Shown here piece by piece: positions 45,008 through 53,109 of a stretch of 64,000 nucleotides of DNA. Each line of letters opens with the position of its first letter. Positions within the stretch are counted from its first letter, which is position 1. This DNA comes from CALAGB01 sp963713965 (lineage in GTDB: Bacteria > Chloroflexota > Chloroflexia > Thermomicrobiales > Thermomicrobiaceae), in contig OY970217.1 in assembly GCA_963713965.1 (NCBI GenBank), positions 2,542,001 through 2,606,000 of the forward strand, in the 5' to 3' direction. A program made the position numbers and the translations under genes. The notes under the pieces were generated by a model. That model made no database searches. It worked only from the letters and a program-made list of their open reading frames with translations, and had not been told where the DNA came from.

Positions 45008-46510
45008 TCAAGACGGATCTTCCTGCTTCGCGGGCTGATCCGGCACGATCGCGGTCGCGGACTTCAGGTGCCCGTTTTTGACCGGCACGTCCGACTGTTC
45101 AATGCCCTGCAGACGGCTCATGATCTCACTGACCTTCATGCCGGTGATCGTTTCAAAGAGTTCCGGTACCTGAGCAACCATCTTGGCGATCTCGCCTGTC
45201 AGACTGCTTGCACCGCCACCGCCGTCGCCAGTCGACACGATCGTGATCTTGTCGACGTTTGCCAGCGACTCGGAGAGGGCTCGCGCCATCTCAGGCATCG
45301 CGGTCAACAACTTGTCGAGCATGGCCGCCTGGTTGTACTGCTGGTACGCCTCGGCGCGCACCTCCATGGCGTTCGCCTCTGCCTGGCCCTTGGCCCGCAC
45401 GACGTCGGCTTCCGCCTGGCCCGTGATGCGCTTCACCTCAGCATCCGCCTGACCTTGCAGTCGAACGCTCTCAGCCTGACCTGTCGCCTCGCGGATGGCA
45501 CGCTCTCGCTGTGCGTCGGCCATCAGCTCGATCTTCGAACGCTCGGCCTCCGCCTGCTTGATGACAGTAGCCTGCAACTCACGCTCGCGCCGCTGGATCT
45601 CAAGCTCTTGGATCTGAATCTGACCCTGGCGATTGACCTGCTCGATCTTGATCTGCTCGGCCACAACCTGCTGCTGCGCCTGGTTGGACGAGATGTCGTA
45701 GGCCTTCTCGGCCACCGCTCGCTGACGGCGGATACCCGCGTCGTACTCGGCCTTCTTGATTTCGAGGTCACGCTGCGCTTCAGCCTGACGCGTCTCCGAC
45801 GCCGTCTGCGCGATGACGCGCTCCTGATCAGCCTGGGCCTGTGCGACCGATGATTCACGGAGGGCCATGGCTCGTTTGATGGCGGTGTCTCGCTCGGCCT
45901 CTGCCTGCGCGATATCGGCCTCTCTCTTGATGCGCGCTACGTCCGGCCGGCCCATGTTGCTGATGTAGTCCTTCTCGTCCATGACTTTCTTGATGGTGAA
46001 CGAGACGACTTCCAGACCCATCTTGCTCAGGTCGTCGGCGACCGTCTGACGAACACGGCCGGCGACCATCTCCGGCTCCTTCACGAGCTGTTCAACGGTC
46101 AGAAGTCCGACGATGCCTCGCAGGTGGCCCTCCATGACTAGCCGAATGAGTGCCTCACGCTCCTCTTGCGGTTTGGTCAAAAACTGCTCGGCGGAGGTCC
46201 GGATGCTCTCCGGATCAGACTTGACCTTGATCTGGGCGACGGCTTCAACGGTCACCGCCACGCCCTGAGCTGTGTATAGGTCCTGCGACGGTGCCACGTC
46301 GAACGACATGAGCTCGAGCGAGAGCTCACGCGCGCTCTGGAAGAGTGGCCAGACGAGCTTGCCGCCCCCGGTAATGATCGTCGTACCGCCGGAGCCGTAG
46401 ACAATCAACGCGCGGTTTGGGCTCACGCGCCGATACATACTTCCCAATATCCCGGCGAGGACCAGGACGACCAGAACCGCGATGACCGCAATGATGATTG
46501 GAATAAACAC
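45008..46510 (-). CDS. floA/floT-like: Flotillin-like SPFH-domain membrane protein
   Basis: The protein has 500 residues. An N-terminal membrane hairpin or helix (about 3-25) is followed by an SPFH/PHB domain (about 28-200) containing VSPNRALIVYG and VAVTVEAVAQIKVKSDPESI. A long Glu-Ala-Arg-rich coiled coil follows (about 205-390, with repeated AEAERDTAIKRA-type sequence), then a C-terminal helical segment with MPEMARALSESLANVDKITI. These features define bacterial flotillins, which scaffold membrane microdomains at the inner face of the membrane. The gene lies 34 bp behind an NfeD-family gene on the same strand, the conserved NfeD-flotillin pairing. The ending QPAKQEDPS is unremarkable. Confidence 0.92.
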   Translation of the reverse strand: MFIPIIIAVIAVLVVLVLAGILGSMYRRVSPNRALIVYGSGGTTIITGGGKLVWPLFQSARELSLELMSFDVAPSQDLYTAQGVAVTVEAVAQIKVKSDPESIRTSAEQFLTKPQEEREALIRLVMEGHLRGIVGLLTVEQLVKEPEMVAGRVRQTVADDLSKMGLEVVSFTIKKVMDEKDYISNMGRPDVARIKREADIAQAEAERDTAIKRAMALRESSVAQAQADQERVIAQTASETRQAEAQRDLEIKKAEYDAGIRRQRAVAEKAYDISSNQAQQQVVAEQIKIEQVNRQGQIQIQELEIQRRERELQATVIKQAEAERSKIELMADAQRERAIREATGQAESVRLQGQADAEVKRITGQAEADVVRAKGQAEANAMEVRAEAYQQYNQAAMLDKLLTAMPEMARALSESLANVDKITIVSTGDGGGGASSLTGEIAKMVAQVPELFETITGMKVSEIMSRLQGIEQSDVPVKNGHLKSATAIVPDQPAKQEDPS

Positions 46511-46544
46511 CGATGTGTTCCCTTCATGTCGGCGACGGAGTCAA

Positions 46545-47330
46545 TCAGAGAATGTCGCTACGCTCGTGTTCGGCTTCGTGAGTAGAGTCCGAATCGACCG
46601 TTGACGGTAGCTCGCGCTCATAACGACGGACGAACTCCTCATAGGACTGCACGAGCGCGATGCCGTGTTCATATTCAACGATAACGACTTCAGTGTCGTA
46701 TGGAATAGCCTGATGGTTCAAACTCCTGGCCGCCTCGCCGCGGCGCGTACCCCCTTTAGAGAAGATCACTTCGCCGGTGCCATTGGCCGGAATGCTGACT
46801 GTGACCCGGCCAACGGTCCCTTGAAGTTCATAGTCGATCGGTCGCATCACGGTCTCACCAGCCAAAATCTTCCCGAGCACGAGCGCCAGGAGCACACTTG
46901 CGGCCACGCCGGGAACGATGGCTGCCGGCGTGGCCCAGAGTGGCGACCATCCCGCGAAGCGCATCAAAATGAAGCCAGTGGCTCCGAAGACGGTCAGGAA
47001 CCCGAGAAACGACGTAATGTTCAGGAGCGGCAGATGCCTGAACAGCCCGTTTGCAGACGGCTGCTCGCCATGATCACCGTGAATCGCCGCGTGCTCTTGC
47101 GCGCCGAAGGCCTGGTGGGCGTGCATCGCGCCATTGGCATGCGTATGACCCACGTGGGCGAGGTCGATGTGGCCATGGCTGGCATGAGCGGCGGGAAGGT
47201 CGGCCCCCTCACCGGAAGGGACGTGGGTTCCAGGCAGGTGAACAAAGACCGACCCGGCAAATCCCAGCAACGCCGATATGGCGGTGAAGACCGCGCCGAA
47301 GACGAAGCAGAAAAGAAATATGGTTTCCAT
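46545..47330 (-). CDS. NfeD-family membrane protein with histidine-rich loop
   Basis: The protein has 261 residues and is first gene of the flotillin operon. TM1 is about 4-30. A loop at 31-90 carries 13 histidines (for example GHIDLAHVGHTHANG and MHAHQAF). TM segments at about 105-125 and 128-155 follow, then a C-terminal OB-fold domain (about 165-240) with LQGTVGRVTVSIPANGTGEV, and a hydrophilic tail. Short NfeD proteins partner flotillins and are needed for their organisation. The histidine-rich loop is not part of the usual NfeD1b plan and looks metal-binding. It is encoded 34 bp ahead of the flotillin gene. Confidence 0.88.
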   Translation of the reverse strand: METIFLFCFVFGAVFTAISALLGFAGSVFVHLPGTHVPSGEGADLPAAHASHGHIDLAHVGHTHANGAMHAHQAFGAQEHAAIHGDHGEQPSANGLFRHLPLLNITSFLGFLTVFGATGFILMRFAGWSPLWATPAAIVPGVAASVLLALVLGKILAGETVMRPIDYELQGTVGRVTVSIPANGTGEVIFSKGGTRRGEAARSLNHQAIPYDTEVVIVEYEHGIALVQSYEEFVRRYERELPSTVDSDSTHEAEHERSDIL

Positions 47331-47542
47331 GGTCAGTATCCCGCGCCATCCGTTTGCCGTTCAATCGCATGCAGGTCAAATTTCCCACAAATTCGCGTTG
47401 AACCACAAACGACAACTACACCTATAGCTTACGCTCGTTGGATTCCGGGGTCAAGATCTCGCCGTTGCGCGAGCTCAGCGTACCGGCGCTGACTATCCAA
47501 ACGTACCTGATGCCATTTACGTTCGGTTTACATTCCCTCGAT

Positions 47543-47570
47543 AGAGTGGTCTCAGAAGAGTGGTCTCAGA
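47543..47570. repeat. Perfect 14-bp tandem repeat upstream of secreted-protein gene
   Basis: AGAGTGGTCTCAGA occurs twice in tandem (47543-47556 and 47557-47570), about 50 bp upstream of the start at 47619, inside the 288-bp gap between divergent transcripts. It may be a regulator-binding site or a replication duplication. No other feature was recognised in 47331-47618. Confidence 0.6.
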
Positions 47571-47618
47571 ACGTCCTTCGGTTCGCGAAGGGCTGGCAGA
47601 TCATCTATGGAGGAACAG

Positions 47619-48296
47619 ATGACCCGCAAACGTATGGTTGTATTGGCCGCGAGTATGGCGGTAGTCGCCATTCTCGCCATCGGAGGATTCGCCACGGTCT
47701 TCGCGGCCGGTAATCCCTCCAGCAACGGATCGGACCCATCGAGCCGCGCACAGACGTTCCTGGACCGACTGGCGAGCAACCTGGGGATCTCGACCGACAA
47801 GTTGCAGCAGGGCTTAAAGGACACCGCCAATCAATACGTCGATCAGGCGGAGCAAAGCGGAAAGATCTCCTCGGATCAGGCCAACGCGGCGAAGCAGCGC
47901 ATCGCCAACAGTAACGGGCTGGGCCCCTTCACACGTTTCTTCCGGAAGCGTGATCAGATGGTCGACCATTTGCAGATGGCCTCCTGGCAGGACATAGCCA
48001 GCACGTTGAACATGACACCGCAGGATCTGCGCGGCCAGATCGAGTCGGGGCAGACCCTCAAGCAGATCATCGAGAGCAAGAACATGACGGTCGATCAGGT
48101 CGTCTCATCGGTGGTCTCACAGGTTCAGACACATCTCGACGCCAAGGTCACCGCCGGAACCATCACGTCCGACCAGGAGACGACGATTCTGAATAATCTT
48201 CGGAACCGGCTAACCACCATGATCAACAATGGTGGGCCGACGTTCAATCAGCACACCAACCCGAACGCCACACCAGCGAGTGTGCCGAGCGCCTAA
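47619..48296 (+). CDS. Secreted or membrane-anchored helical protein of unknown function
   Basis: The protein has 225 residues. Residues 1-30 form a typical signal peptide (TRKRMVVLAASMAVVAILAI ending FATVFAAG, a likely signal peptidase I site). The mature part is helical and Gln/Asp/Ser-rich. It contains two similar segments of about 45 residues: LDRLASNLGISTDKLQQGLK, and WQDIASTLNMTPQDLRGQIE with SGQTLKQIIESKNMTVDQVV. They recall the bacterial repeats of hydrophilic coiled-coil secreted proteins (YckD/DUF2680-like). The tail is Asn/Thr/Pro-rich. GGAGG lies 5 nt before ATG 47619. Terminator 48324-48362 follows. Function not known. Confidence 0.75.
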   Translation: MTRKRMVVLAASMAVVAILAIGGFATVFAAGNPSSNGSDPSSRAQTFLDRLASNLGISTDKLQQGLKDTANQYVDQAEQSGKISSDQANAAKQRIANSNGLGPFTRFFRKRDQMVDHLQMASWQDIASTLNMTPQDLRGQIESGQTLKQIIESKNMTVDQVVSSVVSQVQTHLDAKVTAGTITSDQETTILNNLRNRLTTMINNGGPTFNQHTNPNATPASVPSA

Positions 48297-48323
48297 TCGG
48301 CACGAGGTCTCAACAGATGACAA

Positions 48324-48362
48324 AGTGGGCGATGGAAACCCATCGCCCACTCGTCGTTTTCT
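48324..48362 (+). terminator. Rho-independent terminator
   Basis: A 12-bp stem, AGTGGGCGATGG (48324-48335) with CCATCGCCCACT (48340-48351), with an AAAC loop, followed by CGTCGTTTTC. It ends the secreted-protein transcript and separates it from the convergent arsenite methyltransferase gene. Confidence 0.8.
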
Positions 48363-48395
48363 AGCTTTGCCAGAAGACGTTCGCCGTGCGCGACC

Positions 48396-49256
48396 TCAAG
48401 CTTCCGGTTTGCTGGCTCGCACGAAGGCGGAGATGACTCGCCCGCTGGCGTCCTGGAGATCTTGCAGCGCCGTTACGTCCAGCGACCCTTCGCAGCAGCC
48501 TGATCCTTCTGTCGCGTCGCAGCATCCGTCGGTCATGAGCTCGGCGAGCTCATGAACGCTCGTGACCTCGATGCCGACGTCGATGAACCCTGCCGCGCCG
48601 AGCTTTTGCTGGTATTCGGTCTCCGTCAACGCGCCCGAGATGCATGCAGACCACGCATCGAGGCTATGGCGAACGGCGGGAATCAGTCGCCCCTGCAAAA
48701 CGATGTCGGCCACCGCGAAGCGCCCTCCCGGCCGCAGCACGCGATGGGCCTCGCGCAGCACCGCATCCTTGTCGCCCGAGAGGTTGATGACGCAGTTGGA
48801 GATGATTACATCGACCGAGTTTTCCGGCAGTGGGATTTCTTCGATGGTCCCCTTGAGGAAACGGACGTTGTCGATACCAGCCTCCTGCCGATTGTGTTCG
48901 GCGAGTGCGAGCATCTCATCCGTCATGTCGAGGCCGTAGACAAAGCCTTCGGGGCCGACGCGTTTGGCCGAAAGGAGCACGTCAATGCCGCCACCCGAAC
49001 CAAGGTCGAGGACGGTTTCACCAGGCAGCAACTCCGCCAGCGCGGTTGGATTGCCACAACCCAGCGAAGCCAGCACGGCATCCCGGGGCAGGTCGCCAAT
49101 GGCATCCGGATCGTACGCAGCGATGGCACGAGGATCGCCCGTCGTGCCGCAACAGGACGCGGCTTTGCCGCTGGTGACGTTCTGTGCCGCCGCCGCATAG
49201 TGCTCGCGCACCGATTCACGCAGCTTGTTTCCGCTAGGTGAAGTCTGAATATCCAC
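48396..49256 (-). CDS. arsM: Arsenite S-adenosylmethionine methyltransferase
   Basis: ArsM methylates As(III) using SAM, giving mono- to trimethylated arsenicals, a detoxification route. The class I methyltransferase motif I is VLDLGSGGGIDVLLSAKRVG. Arsenic-binding cysteines typical of the family are visible in ASLGCGNP, IISNCVINLSGD and DAWSACISGAL, plus an N-terminal SCCG pair. After the core, TDGCCDATEGSGCC adds further cysteines. Length (286) fits. The start is GTG 49256 with GGAGGAG upstream. Two palindromic sites lie just upstream, probably bound by an ArsR-family repressor not encoded here. It is monocistronic, converging on the secreted-protein gene. Confidence 0.92.
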   Translation of the reverse strand: MDIQTSPSGNKLRESVREHYAAAAQNVTSGKAASCCGTTGDPRAIAAYDPDAIGDLPRDAVLASLGCGNPTALAELLPGETVLDLGSGGGIDVLLSAKRVGPEGFVYGLDMTDEMLALAEHNRQEAGIDNVRFLKGTIEEIPLPENSVDVIISNCVINLSGDKDAVLREAHRVLRPGGRFAVADIVLQGRLIPAVRHSLDAWSACISGALTETEYQQKLGAAGFIDVGIEVTSVHELAELMTDGCCDATEGSGCCEGSLDVTALQDLQDASGRVISAFVRASKPEA

Positions 49257-49305
49257 GTTGCTCCTCCAGGTCCGTATTGGAAACGGACGGGAACTGCGGC
49301 CACCC

Positions 49306-49373
49306 CATCGTATTTTTACGATAGATGCCGCTCAAAATTTGCCACCCGACGGTGACATCGTAAAAATACGATG
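49306..49373. promoter_or_regulatory. Twin palindromic operators upstream of arsM
   Basis: Site 1 (49307-49322) is ATCGTA-TTTT-TACGAT. Site 2 (49356-49373) is CATCGTA-AAAA-TACGATG. They share the arms ATCGTA/TACGAT, and their centres lie 50 bp apart, near five helical turns, so they are on one face of the DNA. They start about 50 bp upstream of the arsM start. The pattern suits a dimeric ArsR/SmtB-type repressor; that assignment is inferred from context. Nothing else stands out in 49257-49565. Confidence 0.7.
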
Positions 49374-49565
49374 AATCTCACAGGATGTCAATACCCCTCC
49401 CTGGGCTCGGACGCCCTGAACGTCTGTGACGTGGCCACTGCCCAGGCAACCGCACCCGAAGTATGGCTTACTCGTTGTAAGTATGAGAGAATTCACGCGA
49501 CCCGGTGGTAGCATTACCCACCGCGACCACAATTCTGTCTAAGTCTGGAGGGACTCACCGCAAGC

Positions 49566-50309
49566 ATGAGCAAACAGTCGGAGGAGAACCAGTCAAGGAG
49601 CCGACGGTCGGAACGCAGGGCCGCGGCGGAGAAGCAGACCAAGCGGCGGCGGCAATTCACCATTGGTGGTGTCGCCAGCGTGGCCATTCTCGCGGCGCTG
49701 GCTTTGATCATCATCCCCCAGCTTGGGGGTGGCAAGGATCTTGGCGGCATCAAGATCGCGTCGGCCCATCCTGAATCGATCCCGTCGAACGGCAAAGTGT
49801 TGGGTGACCCCAACGCGCCGGTCAAGATTGTCGAGTATGGAAACTATCAGTGACCATTCTGTGGACAGTTCACCCGTGAGGTGGAACCGCAGCTGATCAC
49901 CGATTACATCCAGACCGGCAAGGCGACGATCGAGTATCGAGACTTCGCTTGGAAGACCGCGACGTCCGAGTCGGAGGATGCCGCGCAGGCGTCTGATTGC
50001 GCGCTCGATCAAGGTAAGTTTTGGCAATATCACGACACGCTCTTCGAGAATCAAAAAGGTGAGGATCAGGGCGCGTTCTCGCGCGATCGGCTCAAGCTGA
50101 TCGCCAAGGACATCGGATTGGATACGGCGACGTTCAATCAGTGCCTCGATTCCAACAAGCACGCGCAGGACGTGACGGCATCGAGCAACCAAGCTCAGGC
50201 CGATGGTTTCCGTGGCACGCCTGGCTTCCTCGTGAACGGCCACCAGGTCCAATACACTGGTTATAGCTCGCTCAAGTCGGCGATAGATGCGGCATTGGCA
50301 GGACACTAA
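49566..50309 (+). CDS. Probable selenocysteine-containing DsbA-like thiol-disulfide oxidoreductase (TGA read-through at 49851)
   Basis: Reading TGA 49851-49853 as selenocysteine (residue 96) gives 247 residues. A basic cytosolic tail (1-30) is followed by a membrane helix (about 31-52, FTIGGVASVAILAALALIII) and an exported DsbA/thioredoxin_4 domain. The active site reads VKIVEYGNYQ-U-PFCGQFT, where relatives have CPFC after YSDFQ/YGDYQ. The rest of the family pattern continues in frame after the TGA: VEPQLITDY, YRDFAW (as in the family), ALDQGKFWQYHDTLFENQ, and the cis-Pro loop FRGTPGFLVNG. A SECIS-like hairpin follows the TGA. The stop TAA shares its last base with the ATG of a VKOR gene. 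Alternative: a nonsense mutation or sequence error. The sel genes are not in the window. The ribosome site GGAGGG is 13 nt from ATG 49566. Confidence 0.85.
49859..49892 (+). promoter_or_regulatory. SECIS-like RNA hairpin 3' of the in-frame TGA
   Basis: After the TGA (49851-49853), CTGTGG (49859-49864) can pair with CCGCAG (49887-49892), and GTTCACC (49868-49874) with GGTG(G)AAC (49880-49887, one bulged G). They enclose an apical loop CGTGA (49875-49879). The loop begins 22 nt after the TGA. Bacterial SECIS elements have such a stem with a guanine near the start of the loop about 16-37 nt beyond the UGA. The hairpin is within coding sequence, as expected in bacteria. C49887 can close only one of the two stems at a time. 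Confidence 0.7.
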
Positions 50310-50743
50310 TGGTCGCAGCTCGCGCGTTGAACTGGCGGTTGATCACAGCGGTCCTGGCTCTTTGTGGCATTGCCGACGCGGTCTATCTAACGATCATTCA
50401 CTATGACACTGGAGCACTGATCTGTACGGTGGGGAACTGCCACATCGTACAGACCAGTAAATACAGCACGATCGGCCCGATTCCGGTAGCGGTCCTCGGA
50501 CTCGCCATGTACGTGACGGTCGGTGCCATCAGCATCGTCCGCTGGCGGCGCCCCGACCTCTCCTCGACCTTGACCATGACGTCGTTCGCTATGGTGCTGG
50601 CCGGAACGATCTACGCGGCGTATTTGACGTACCTGGAGCTAAACGTCATCAACGCCATCTGCCAGTGGTGCGTCATATCGGCGATCTTGACGGTGGGATT
50701 GCTCCTCTCAGAAGGCTTCGGCTTCTTCACCCAGCTCGAATAG
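50309..50743 (+). CDS. Vitamin K epoxide reductase (VKOR) family membrane oxidase
   Basis: This is an integral membrane protein of 144 residues with four membrane helices. The VKOR cysteine set is complete: loop pair Cys39 and Cys44 (ICTVGNC) before SKYSTIGPIPVAVLGL, and redox-centre Cys118-Gln-Trp-Cys121 in the fourth helix. Bacterial VKORs oxidise DsbA-like proteins and pass electrons to quinone, replacing DsbB. Here the DsbA-like gene is directly upstream and its stop overlaps this start (TAATG), so the pair is translationally coupled and forms an oxidative protein-folding system. No periplasmic thioredoxin domain is fused, unlike cyanobacterial VKORs. Terminator 50780-50822 follows. Confidence 0.93.
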   Translation: MVAARALNWRLITAVLALCGIADAVYLTIIHYDTGALICTVGNCHIVQTSKYSTIGPIPVAVLGLAMYVTVGAISIVRWRRPDLSSTLTMTSFAMVLAGTIYAAYLTYLELNVINAICQWCVISAILTVGLLLSEGFGFFTQLE

Positions 50744-50779
50744 ACCACGACTCGGATTCAAAGTCAGCATGCGATCGAG

Positions 50780-50822
50780 GCCTCGCAGGTTCCAGAACGG
50801 AGCCGCGAGGCGTTTCGATTTG
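50780..50822 (+). terminator. Rho-independent terminator of the DsbA-like/VKOR operon
   Basis: GCCTCGC-A-GGTTCC (50780-50793) pairs with GGAGCC-GCGAGGC (50799-50811), giving a 13-bp stem with one bulged A and a 5-nt loop, followed by GTTTCGATTTG. The remainder of the gap to 51032 shows no further gene. Confidence 0.8.
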
Positions 50823-51032
50823 ACTACCCACTCGAATCCCAACCAGCGCAGCGATACGATGGGGGGTGGGTTATTCAGGATCCACTAGCTTTCTTTCGCA
50901 CTTGCCAATCTGTTACACGTGCCATATCCTGCTGTAGCGACAGGGTTGGCCGACGTTCGTACAGGCCTGGGCGCGTGAATTGCGCCCGAGCAATTGACGA
51001 ATGTTGACGAACCGTTCCGGAAACTGGCCACG

Positions 51033-52283
51033 ATGTATCGCTACCCCAGTCACAACCGATACCGTCGGGTCTACACTCCGCGACCGTTGCGCGGCCGGAC
51101 CACATCTCCCGACTCTTCGAGCACGCCGGCGATTCCAAATCTGCAGCCAGTCAATCAACCTCAGAGCGGCGAATCGCTCGAAGGCACGCAACACGATTAC
51201 CGGCGACGGTGGTCGATCAAAAAGATCGCCTTCATCGGCGGACCCTTGCTGCTGCTGACGGTCATCGCGGTCTTGATCGTGCCGACGCTCCTGGCGGCGC
51301 GCCGTGCGTACAACCACGTCTTCGTTCCACGCATGCCCCACTACAGCGTAGTTGTGAACGATCAAGGGACTCCCGTCATTCAGCAGGAGACGCCGACTGT
51401 CCCTCCGACGGTGGCCGTCGCGACCGGCGCTCCAACGGAAGCCGCTGCCGCATCTCCAGTCGATGTGGTTCCAACTCCGACTGTTGAGCTTCCAAGCTGG
51501 GATGGAACCAGCAGAGTCAACATCCTGCTGCTCGGTTCCGATACTCGCGGCACGGGAGAGGTGGCACGCTCCGACACCATGATTCTGGTGACCATCAATC
51601 CGGTGACGAAGCAGGTGAGCATGCTGTCGATTCCGCGAGATCTGTTGGTGACTATTCCGAACTACGGTCGGGATCGGATCAACGCGGCCTACGCTTATGG
51701 CTCGACGACCAACCTGACCGGACCGGGACTGGCGGCAGCGACCGTCGAATACAACTTCGGCGTGACGATCGACTATTTCGCCGAGGTCAATACCAATGGA
51801 CTGGCTCGGATCATCGACACGATGGGAGGCGTCACGCTCGACGTCCCTACTCCGATCAAGGATGACGAATACCCGGGCAGCGGCAACAACTATCTGCGCG
51901 TTCTGTTCCACACTGGTCTGCAACACATGAACGGTGTTGAGGCGGTCCAGTACTCTCGAACCCGACACGACGACAATGACTTCGCCCGAGGCGATCGCCA
52001 GCAGCAGCTGTTGCGGGCGTTGCGCGAGCAGGGCGTTGGGCTGGATCCGCTTTCCAAGGCGCCTGATCTGCTCAACCAGATGGCTGATACGTTTCGTACC
52101 GATCTGTCACTCAAACAAGTACTGTCGCTCGCCAAGCTTGGATCGGAGATCAGCGCGAATGACATCCATTCATACAACTTGCTGGATGCCACGACCGTCT
52201 CATATTCACCTGGTGAGCCCTACTATCTCATCCCGGATTGGCCGGCTATCCACAAGATTCTGGACGAGATGATGTCGCGCTGA
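51033..52283 (+). CDS. LytR-CpsA-Psr (LCP) family cell-envelope ligase
   Basis: LCP proteins transfer lipid-linked glycopolymers onto the cell wall. A cytosolic N-terminal tail of about 60 residues is followed by one membrane helix (about 66-88, IAFIGGPLLLLTVIAVLIVP). A Pro/Thr-rich linker (about 115-160, PTVPPTVAVATGAPTEA) then leads to the LCP catalytic domain (about 163-400). Key motifs are NILLLGSDTRG, ARSDTMILVTINP, SMLSIPRDLLVTIPNYGRDR, and VQYSRTRHDDNDFARGDRQQ, whose Arg and Asp residues bind the pyrophosphate lipid and Mg. Total is 416 residues from ATG 51033; an in-frame TTG at 50994 is a longer alternative, and neither has a strong ribosome site. Confidence 0.88.
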   Translation: MYRYPSHNRYRRVYTPRPLRGRTTSPDSSSTPAIPNLQPVNQPQSGESLEGTQHDYRRRWSIKKIAFIGGPLLLLTVIAVLIVPTLLAARRAYNHVFVPRMPHYSVVVNDQGTPVIQQETPTVPPTVAVATGAPTEAAAASPVDVVPTPTVELPSWDGTSRVNILLLGSDTRGTGEVARSDTMILVTINPVTKQVSMLSIPRDLLVTIPNYGRDRINAAYAYGSTTNLTGPGLAAATVEYNFGVTIDYFAEVNTNGLARIIDTMGGVTLDVPTPIKDDEYPGSGNNYLRVLFHTGLQHMNGVEAVQYSRTRHDDNDFARGDRQQQLLRALREQGVGLDPLSKAPDLLNQMADTFRTDLSLKQVLSLAKLGSEISANDIHSYNLLDATTVSYSPGEPYYLIPDWPAIHKILDEMMSR

Positions 52284-52312
52284 GTAGCCGGTTCATCATG
52301 GTTGGATGTTGA

Positions 52313-52888
52313 TCAATTGTCTGGATAGCCTCGGAGCCCCTGCAACCCTTTGACGCACGAAATCTCACCGCAATGCAGGTAGACGTTGCCAAGGAGGAGG
52401 GAGAAGAGGTAGCCGACGCTGCGCTGGCCCCCGCCGACTGGCGACATGTCCAGCGGCCGCGCCAACGTTTCGTCCGAGAGTGATTCCAGCAATCGATCGG
52501 TATGGTTGTAGACCGCTGCCGCATAGAGTCGGGCCGCGCGAAGATCGACGTTGAGGTTTCTGGCCCAGTCGTCCCATGGACCGCCTTCAGGCGGCATGGC
52601 GCTGTAACCGGTTTTACCAGACCAGGATGACGCGAAGAGAGGCGGAGAACCGGTCAGGAACAGGCTGAGCAACGCATCTTCGCCGATCACCACGTGACCG
52701 TAGTGACCACTTATGGGAAGCGCGTTCCCCTCCGGAGAGTAATGCAGGCTGGCGCGAGGCAGACCGTCGATTGTAGCCTCGAGAAACGCGTGCGCCTCAC
52801 GGAATTGTTCACGGAGAAGATCAATCGTTTGCACGACTGCCCCCCTCGTCTGACGAATCTCGTTCGTCAACACCGCGGCGACAACCAA
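52313..52888 (-). CDS. DinB-superfamily protein
   Basis: The protein has 191 residues, four-helix DinB fold. Candidate metal ligands are ISGHYGHVVIGED (two His) and LGNVYLHCGEIS (His) near the C-terminus. A loop with SWSGKTGYSAMPPEGGPWDD connects helices 2 and 3. DinB-fold proteins include thiol S-transferases and many uncharacterised damage-inducible proteins. It converges with the LCP gene (29 bp apart) and is divergent from the serine hydrolase. The enzymatic role is not known. Confidence 0.75.
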   Translation of the reverse strand: MVVAAVLTNEIRQTRGAVVQTIDLLREQFREAHAFLEATIDGLPRASLHYSPEGNALPISGHYGHVVIGEDALLSLFLTGSPPLFASSWSGKTGYSAMPPEGGPWDDWARNLNVDLRAARLYAAAVYNHTDRLLESLSDETLARPLDMSPVGGGQRSVGYLFSLLLGNVYLHCGEISCVKGLQGLRGYPDN

Positions 52889-53109
52889 CCGAGACAGGCG
52901 TTCGCCGTCAAAAGTTCAGGACGATCGAAAATGAAACAACGTTTAGCACTGTGCATCGCACTATACGCCCTTACGCAATAATTGACTAGTCCCATTCGTG
53001 ATCAGGATCGGCAACGGAGATCAATGCGTCTCCGTTCGCGGAGTTTCGCGGTCCGGTGAACCGCCGTATCATGCCTCTGTTGAGTAAACGCATAGGGAAG
53101 GGTGACAGG

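Noticed and set aside
44978..45853. Plus-strand 291-residue Leu/Asp-rich open frame
   Set aside because: It is antisense to the flotillin coiled coil; its repetitive Leu/Asp content mirrors the Glu/Ala/Arg repeat on the other strand.
49566..49853. Separate 95-residue protein ending at the TGA
   Set aside because: It would end in the middle of the thioredoxin active site, and the remaining domain continues in the same frame, so a stand-alone product is implausible.
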